Below are positions 57,698 through 64,000 of a stretch of 64,000 nt of DNA, in pieces. The DNA is from Gelatoporia subvermispora B (taxonomy: Eukaryota > Basidiomycota > Agaricomycetes > Polyporales > Gelatoporiaceae): contig KB445795.1 of NCBI GenBank assembly GCA_000320605.2, forward strand, positions 1,115,867-1,179,866, read 5' to 3'. Positions within the stretch are counted from its first letter, which is position 1. Each line of letters starts with the position of its first letter. A model generated the notes under the pieces. It saw only the letters and a program-made list of their open reading frames with translations, was not told where the DNA came from and made no database searches. A program made the translations under genes and the position numbers.

Positions 57698-58710
57698 TCA
57701 TAGTTCGTGATTGAAGATATCGTCTGCATCGGTGCGGCCATTCGCAGGGGATTCCTCCACAGGGTGTGGACGATCGCCGTAAAGCCCTCCTTCAGGATCC
57801 TCTGGGAACTCCGTCGTGGACTCAGATGCCCGCGAGGTTGTATCAGAGTCAGCCGTCCTGCTCTTCCTCTTCGACTTTCGCCGCTTCGTGCTCTGACCCT
57901 CTCCAATAGAGTATGCATCCTCCGTCCTCGCCCAACGGTCTTTCTTCTCTTTCTTCTTCTTGCTGCTCTTCTTCGGCTTGCCTGCGGGTATAGTGTCCTC
58001 GAAGTTGGCAGGGTAGTGCCATCGACCAGAGCCGGCTGTACGGACACTAGTGGCATCACCATTTGCGCCGTAGTATTGCTCCTCCCGACGGCTCCATAGC
58101 TCGCCGCTGCCGTTGGCGCGGGGCCTCGTGTCGCCGTCTTCATTGGAGAGGTCAATGCTGGACCCGCCCTCCTGTACCTCCTGCCCCTCTTCATAAGGTT
58201 GGTTCTCTAGCGTAGACCTCGGTAAGCGGTCATTATAACGACCCGCCCACTGTGATCGTCGCTCCTTGCGCTTAATCTCGGCGGTGTTAACGAGGCCGTA
58301 TCTCTGTATCCATTTAGGTGTTCTCTGCTTATTCTTGTTGTTTCGAACGTTCTGCAAACAGATATGAGATACGCAACAGATTACGGAGCATCGGGATGAC
58401 CTGAATGTAGAAGTTGTGGACATGTCCTAGAGTGACGTTTGAGTAAGCTCCAACAGGCGGGCTCCCTAATTACACGTACCAGGGATGTAACCGCAAATCG
58501 TAAGCAAGAGGTTCAAGAAGAAATCAGTTCCAATTCCAAATCTTGCAGCGACAGCTTCATGTATGAGCATAAATTCGGGCGAACATCTCTGCATGGTGAC
58601 AAGAGCATACCGAGTGGAGGGAAGAGCGTTCCCATGATGAAGAGTAGTACCGAGAACCCATGGTGTTTCTTGGGTTTGAGGTCGACCTTGGTCCACGTCT
58701 GAGGTCTCAT
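57698..58710 (-). CDS. Pmp3/UPF0057-domain protein with long charged tail
   Basis: The start MRPQTWTKVDLKPKKHHG is at 58708-58710. A Pmp3-type two-span domain follows, split by introns: FSVLLFIMGTLFPPL, then AVAARFGIGTDFFLNLLLTI and CGYIPG, then HVHNFYIQ. This matches the small plasma-membrane proteolipids that modulate membrane potential (usually about 55 residues). Here it is followed by about 230 hydrophilic residues: NVRNNKNKQRTPKWIQRYGL, WAGRYNDRLPRSTLENQPYE, a lysine run PKKSSKKKKEKKDRW, TKRRKSKRKSRT and an acidic end DADDIFNHEL. The tail is continuous in frame with the domain. Similar extended forms are known in filamentous fungi. The tail's role is unknown. Confidence 0.85.
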
Positions 58711-59126
58711 GGTGGACGCAAACTGTCACCAGTCCGCAAAGTAAGAAGAATGCGGAGCGGAAACGGTGACCGAGTATAAGATAGGGCGAGCTCCTGGCGC
58801 TCTAGAGCCTCAACGCACGGCGCTTGTTTCTGCCTGCGCGGACCGCGCCCGATCGCAGCAGTGCGCGACGCGCGTCCGCCATCTCCGAACTTTGACTGCG
58901 CGCGCATTGGCGACACGCAGCGCAGACATTCCCATCAGCTCGTTACAGCCAACATAGCCTCTGTCCTGCATCTACTCAACATCGGATACGGCCAGCGATA
59001 ACGTACTCATTGTATCAATTGGAAGCAGTCACTGAGAGGCACTGCTACGATCACTATCGAACATGCACGACTCGTCTCTAGTCTTCCAGTCCGTTTCGAA
59101 CTCACAGATTCAGCATGTCGAACATC
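58711..59126. other. intergenic region
   Basis: 416 bp between the Pmp3-domain start and the PhoD stop; includes a GC-rich CGCGC patch at about 58840-58920, probably the promoter of the Pmp3-domain gene. Confidence 0.4.
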
Positions 59127-62100
59127 TCAATGACCAACTACGCTCGACTTCAGTACACCTGCGAGGACGCTCCCCCCTGCAACAGGGCGCATCAGCTTGT
59201 TGGCACCTACAGGGCTTGTGATTAGACTGATAGCGGGACGCTTCATCACCTGATGAGGCTCACCGTTTTTGACGACAAAGTTGGCGCTGGCGAAAGCGTC
59301 AAGGTTCGGGTTACCTATAGATCACAAGCATTAGCCCCCGGTTTGACAAGCCTACACCTCTGACAGAGACATACTGATGTTATTCATGGCGTAATATGTC
59401 GCATTGGCAAACTGTGTGTCCAGAGTGAGCGTGAAAAATCCACGGTACGACCCCTCGCTCCATTGAAGGTCGGTGTTCACTTCGACATAGATTTGCGATA
59501 TGGCATCTGCGGCGTCAGGCAGAATTCCGGTGCCAAAGGAAGACCCGGAGGTCACCGCTGTGCCTGCGAACTCCACACCGATTGCACCGTCGCCCGTCGT
59601 CGGGTCGTACCTAAAGTATGGGATGTAAGCTATAGCTGTGGTCAACGAAGAAATCAGCAGCCTCACGTCACGGTGTCATTCGGGTCTGGAGTGAGTCGAT
59701 GAACATCTGATAGTGCAGATGACTGTGCAGAACTTACGAGCTAGGTCGCTAGCCCAGTTCGCGTGAGAGTCTCCGGACAGAATGACCGTATTGTCGATCT
59801 TGTTCTGGTACAGATAGTCCAGGATGCGATTTCGATTGGCACGGTAGCCATCCCAAGCGTCCTGGCATATTGTGAGCAATATCAAATATCGAAAGACAAT
59901 CGCTTCGGCGATCACATACGACATCAACTGGACAGGTTTTGGTTAGTACGGGTTATCAGCAGAAGACAGCGGGTGACATACATACGCCGGATTCATTCAG
60001 CTGCGTGAAGACGATCTGTTGCCTGTGATCGTGTATCGGCAATAGCTCATTTAGACATCCCGAGCGCTTTCGCTCACCCAACGATGCGCCATGTAGCACC
60101 GCGTTCCTTTGACTGCGACAAAGTGCTGTAGAACCCTGCAAGTCGTCACTCAGACACAGTCAATGAATTCTGCCGGATAGACGTACAGTTCTCTTGCTCG
60201 GTGCCCATCAGCGATCGATTGGTGACATCGGCGATGCTGTTGACGTCTGACATGCCATCAGGAGTTGCTCACAGTATCTTGAGGGAGTCAACTCACATTC
60301 TGTGTTCACAGCATAAATGATAAGAATGTGATGAATCCCAAGATCCATATGGCCACATACCCGTGTTGTAATACAGCTGCCGGGATATGCGTAGGCGGGT
60401 AAATAGTATGGGAAGGATGGACAAGTACGTACGTCGGTTATATCACGATCATATTGACCTATGATGTCGGGTCACTGATCAGCTGGGTCCCCGGATTATA
60501 GAGATATAACATACGAGTATCCAGCATGGTGAGATCCTGTAAAAGCTTCAGTCGGTATCCCAAAGCAATCCAACACAACTGCATACCAGGAGCTTGCCGA
60601 TCTGGAAGTTTCGCCAAATGCGCAATTTGTCGCTCGTATCAACTTGGCGAATGGGCATCCACTCGTGGTAGGCTCTGACACCAGCCCACTTCCTGTCTGT
60701 GAAGCATGCGCCAGAAGGGGAAAAACTGCATCCCACAGCGGTGTCATTGCTGTCTGCTGTGCCTGCTTTCCAAGACTGATCGGCGACTTCATGGTCATCC
60801 TAGAAAGTATCTGTCAATGTTTCCTCGAATATGGCGAATCGCTTCTGCATCACTCACCCTACCATTTGCCAAAGGAGCTGTAGTCATCGAATGTAGTGGC
60901 ATATCAAAATTATACGACATACCACACAGTAATCCATGGTGCGCTTTCGTGCGCAGCGATCAGGCTAGCATCAGTTCTGTACTGATTCAATCGTTGTCGA
61001 TAATCCGCGATTGTCGCAAGCTCCCTTCCTAGAACCTTTCGACCTATCTTTGCGCTGACAGATGCAATGACAATCAGTTGAGGATATTTGAAAGAGCAAT
61101 GCACATGCCCACTGCCCAAAGACTCATAGATCTAAGGTGAACGTAAATTTTACCCCAATGATCAGGAAATATACTGGAATGCTCACATAGTCACCAAGAT
61201 GAATGAATATTTCGGCGCTAGTGTTGTGTGCCGCAACTCCATATGCGTTGAACCAACCTGAAATCGGGAATATGAGGGAGAGTGAGACTGATAGCGCTAT
61301 GCTTCCTCATACCAGCTTGGAACTGCGAGCAGCTGAAGACGGCAAGTGTCAATGGCTTGCCCCCATTCACTTGCTCAGCCGGGGCTATATGTACGCGTGT
61401 CAAGCGTTTTTACTAGCAGTATATGATATGTCCTTACTGTCAGGGCTCGATATAGTCCTCGTCTTGCCCACAGGACTGACCGTTTCCGGGTTCGTACAAT
61501 CCGCAAACTGGTACCAGTATGATGTGTCGGGCTTCAAACCAGTGGCTTCCAGCTTGAGCGTCCAGTCAACATCGTACGTCGTAAAGGCCTCTCCGGTATC
61601 AATCGCTCTTCCGGAAAGCGATGGGTTATCGAAGATCTTGAACGAGACGCAGATGGGAATATCTTGGTCCGGCTGGGCGCCATCGCTAGCAGGAGCTGCA
61701 CGTGTCCACAGAAGGACGGAATCGTCGATCGGATCTCCCTAGTAGTCTGCGATTTCAGCAAGTGTCACACGATGACGAAATGATAGTAGACTCACGCTTG
61801 CGACTGAGTGGGTGAAGTTGATGCCACCTCCCCATAGGAAAGGAGACTGTACCGCCAGATGAGTCAAGGTCAGCAAAAAGAGATAATAGGCGGAGCGTAC
61901 GTTGCTGAAGTCTGAGCCATAGAATGTGGGGTAGTGATCGTCTTCAAACCCGTTTGAGCCGACGACCTGCCTCTTCACATTGCGAACATGACGAGCTTCA
62001 ATGGTACGCGTATCATGCGAAAACTGCGAATCAAGGACATAAGCGGATACACCCAGCAGTAATCTGTGCTATACTTACCTGTGGGTAACCACGGAAGGGA

Positions 62101-62186
62101 GAAGCATAGGCTAAGTTACGGTCAAGAAGCTTAGTCGCAGACACTGCCGCGCAAAGCAGCAGACACACAGTGCTTGCAGACAGCAT
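59127..62186 (-). CDS. secreted PhoD-type alkaline phosphatase/phosphodiesterase
   Basis: PhoD-family metallophosphatase. The ATG at 62184-62186 starts a signal peptide, MLSASTVCLLLCAAVSATKL. The N-terminal beta domain has INFTHSVASGDPIDDSVLLW and TSYWYQFADCTN. Metal-site motifs are present across many introns: LAVFSCSQFQAG, IFIHLGDYIYES, DDHEVADQSWKAG, TMLDTRQYDRDITD, RIVGQQIVFTQL, and VILSGDSHANWASDL. The last exons give GVEFAGTAVTSGSSFGTG, then HQVMKRPAISLITSPVGANK; the end LAGVLKSSVVGH stops at TGA 59127-59129. All motif residues I looked for are kept, so an active enzyme is likely. About 15 introns. A candidate TATA (TATAAG, minus strand) is at 62237-62242. Confidence 0.88.
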
Positions 62187-63389
62187 GATGTGCTAAACGG
62201 CTGGCTGCCGATTACAAATCTGCTACCATCGTCCGTCTTATATGCAAATACCCAAAGGAAAGTTTCGCGTTCCATAGCACCAGCCTCCACTGAGATCATA
62301 CAGCTGACCGCAACCTGTCCGGTACCCCTTGAGATCTCTTCGCGTTCTGTTCAGTGGAAGAAACTTAAGGGCACTCGCTTGGCACGCACGTTCCTGGGAC
62401 TTTTGTGGTCATTGGAGGCAGCCACTGAAGAATCATGCAAACAGGCCAGATCACCTCCACCAAATGTGAAAAGACGGTCCGCAACTGGAGTCTGCAGCAT
62501 GGCCACCACTCCCACGTGAGCCTACCACAACTTCTCTGGGCCGAGTGCACGCTCCCGCTCCCACGAGAGGCTCAGATGCACGCAAAGAAGAGAGCACTAG
62601 ATGAACGTGTATTTTGGAAGTTACGACATTCAGGCAAGAACGTTCAACGCTGTAATTGACAGTTGTGAGTGATCAGGCAAGTGTGCTGACAAAATTCCGC
62701 GAATAATTGCCGGCCAAGAGATATACAGCCGTAGGATTGGCCGGGTTACTGGAGCAGCTGCAATGACTCGCAAGTTGTAGCGTCGCTGCGTCAGTGACCT
62801 CGATCCACTTGGTAGCAGTGCTGAGTACAGATCGAGTCCGCCGAAACGTCCACGCAATCTGAGTGAAGATGCAAGAGGGCGAAGCAGACTTTGGCCTCTT
62901 GATTCAACGTGTATCTTGGCACGCCAATACACCGACTGAAGAGCTGCGATGATACCGATGATGATAATTCAATCCAGATCGGTAGCCGCCCATGCAACCG
63001 GCCACGCCAGGTGCCGTCTCGCGGGCCGCCAGCCGCCAGCACCGTCGATCGTTATGGGCTTCAAATTGCGACTAGAGAAGCGCCGCACGGCGGCAATGAC
63101 CTTGCTTGCTGCAATCAGGAATTTTCAGTGCATCACTTGCCTTTCACAGGCTTTTCCACTACTGGTATACACTTTCATTCTGCACTTATTACAGTCCATA
63201 TACGGTGTTAACAGATAGACTTGAAACTTCGACTGGAGGCACTTCTGTAGAATGTGACATGTGAAGTGATTACTGCCATGCACGGCACTACTATGGCCTA
63301 TTGCGCAAATGCATCCTCCGGGCACTGTGATAGGCCGGATTTACACACTGCGGACAATCACCCATATTTCTGTTGGATAAAAGGTGAAC
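62187..63389. other. intergenic region upstream of PhoD gene
   Basis: About 1.2 kb. It holds the PhoD promoter. Open frames (up to about 109 codons) are scattered on both strands without recognisable content. Confidence 0.35.
62237..62242 (-). promoter_or_regulatory. candidate TATA box of the PhoD gene
   Basis: GCATATAAGACG on the minus strand, about 50 bp before the ATG at 62186. This is a short distance for a TATA box, so it is tentative. Confidence 0.35.
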
Positions 63390-63589
63390 TTATTGTGGTA
63401 AGTGATTGAATAATGTGGGGATAAGTCCATCGGTTAATCGCTGGCCTTATTCAAAATAATTCTCAAGTAAAGCCAAGAAATTCGCATATCTTCCAAATAA
63501 TTCCAATAAATCCATATATGTCTCAAATAAGTCCAGGCATTATTTCTAAAGGAGTTATTGGGGTGTTATTCAATCACCTTACACAATAA
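63390..63589. mobile_element. 200-bp AT-rich foldback element (MITE-like)
   Basis: Terminal inverted repeats of 35 bp: left arm 63390-63424 (TTATTGTGGTAAGTGATTGA...) and right arm 63555-63589, which reads TTATTGTGTAAGGTGATTGA... on the other strand. The similarity continues imperfectly inward (ATAAGTCC...CTTATT on the left, ATAACTCC...CTTATT on the right), so most of the 200 bp can fold into one long hairpin. The interior is AT-rich with repeats of the type AATAATTCC/AATAAGTCC. It has no coding capacity. I see no clear target-site duplication at the ends. Confidence 0.65.
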
Positions 63590-64000
63590 TTCCTAACCCC
63601 TGGCATAGGGCCCGTCCTCCGCGACGAGCCCGACGTCGGCCTCTCCATGGCCCAGGGGACTAGTACCCGTTTGACGGGGAAACTAACGGACGTTACGGGG
63701 ACCCGACACGGCGACCCCACTGCGCAACGCGCAAGAGGACCCAATGCGGAACACGACCGCGGGCCTCTAGATGGACCCCCATATCCTCACACACAGGAGC
63801 CCCGCTCTACACACCCCGCCTCCATAATAACGGTGCAATGCTGCAGCGCAGGCCCCGCAGCCTTGCGCGACGACCTCCCCACCTCACAGAGACGCCCACC
63901 CTAACCCATGGCCACGGCGCCTGACGGGCTCAGCCACACAAGCCACAACTGTACAGTCGCCCTGGCTTATCCATCGAGCAACGCCCGCTTTCGGAGTCCC
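63590..64000. other. GC-rich block of unlike composition
   Basis: From about 63600 the sequence is strikingly GC-rich compared with the flanking element and the rest of the window. A frame of 85 codons on the plus strand (63647-63904, proline, arginine and threonine-rich) and an open minus frame overlap. Neither resembles a protein I know. It directly abuts the foldback element and may be part of a transposon or repeat that continues beyond the window. Confidence 0.4.

Noticed and set aside
62630..62932. 100-codon minus-strand frame
   Set aside because: No motif or splice partner; lies in the long upstream region of the PhoD gene.

Overview
The window is nuclear DNA of a filamentous basidiomycete, probably an agaricomycete. 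Genes lie on both strands, close together, and are broken by many short introns (about 45-70 bp, GT...AG, some first exons only 9-14 bp). Most products are conserved fungal housekeeping proteins, and there is a DUF6533-type membrane protein, a family expanded in mushroom-forming fungi. No species can be named from the sequence alone.

Layout. 1-840: no recognised gene. 0.8-5.4 kb: divergent pair, mitochondrial ribosomal protein uL3m (-) and RNA polymerase I factor Rrn6 (+). 5.7-8.9 kb: an unrecognised protein (-) and a mitochondrial carrier (+), then tRNA-Phe(GAA). 9.5-14.4 kb: divergent Bub2 (-) and an AP-4 epsilon-like adaptin (+). 14.5-18.5 kb: CCT delta (-) and Ufd1 (+). 18.7-22.6 kb: N-myristoyltransferase and the DNA glycosylase Ogg1 (both -). 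23.6-29.9 kb: Argonaute and Npr2 (both +). 30.3-33.6 kb: Rcl1 (-) and the NEDD8 E1 subunit Uba3 (+). 34.3-39.3 kb: two tandem, highly similar secreted PNGase A-type amidase genes (+). 39.6-53.9 kb: C1-THF synthase (-), mitochondrial GrpE (+), mitochondrial Phe-tRNA synthetase (-), an acidic nuclear-type protein (+), a GCIP-like protein (-), splicing factor Slt11/RBM22 (-), a basic CCDC137-like protein (+), and a DUF6533 membrane protein (-). 54.6-57.0 kb: a third, more diverged PNGase A gene in the opposite orientation. 57.7-62.2 kb: a Pmp3-domain protein with a long charged tail (-) and a secreted PhoD-type phosphatase (-). 63.4-64.0 kb: a 200-bp AT-rich foldback element followed by a GC-rich block of different composition, which looks like accessory DNA.

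Themes. The genes serve mitochondrial translation and chaperoning (uL3m, FARS2, GrpE), ribosome biogenesis (Rrn6, Rcl1), protein quality control (CCT, Ufd1), small-modifier and lipid modification (Uba3, NMT), nutrient signalling (Npr2), mitotic exit (Bub2), RNA silencing (Argonaute) and splicing (Slt11). The clearest non-housekeeping element is the three-copy PNGase A family. Its copies show recent tandem duplication, shared promoter architecture, a stop-codon change and an intron present in only one paralog.

Gene ends are start codon to stop codon. Many exon joins were worked out by hand from reading frame plus splice consensus, so internal boundaries are approximate unless stated. No entirely new system was recognised.
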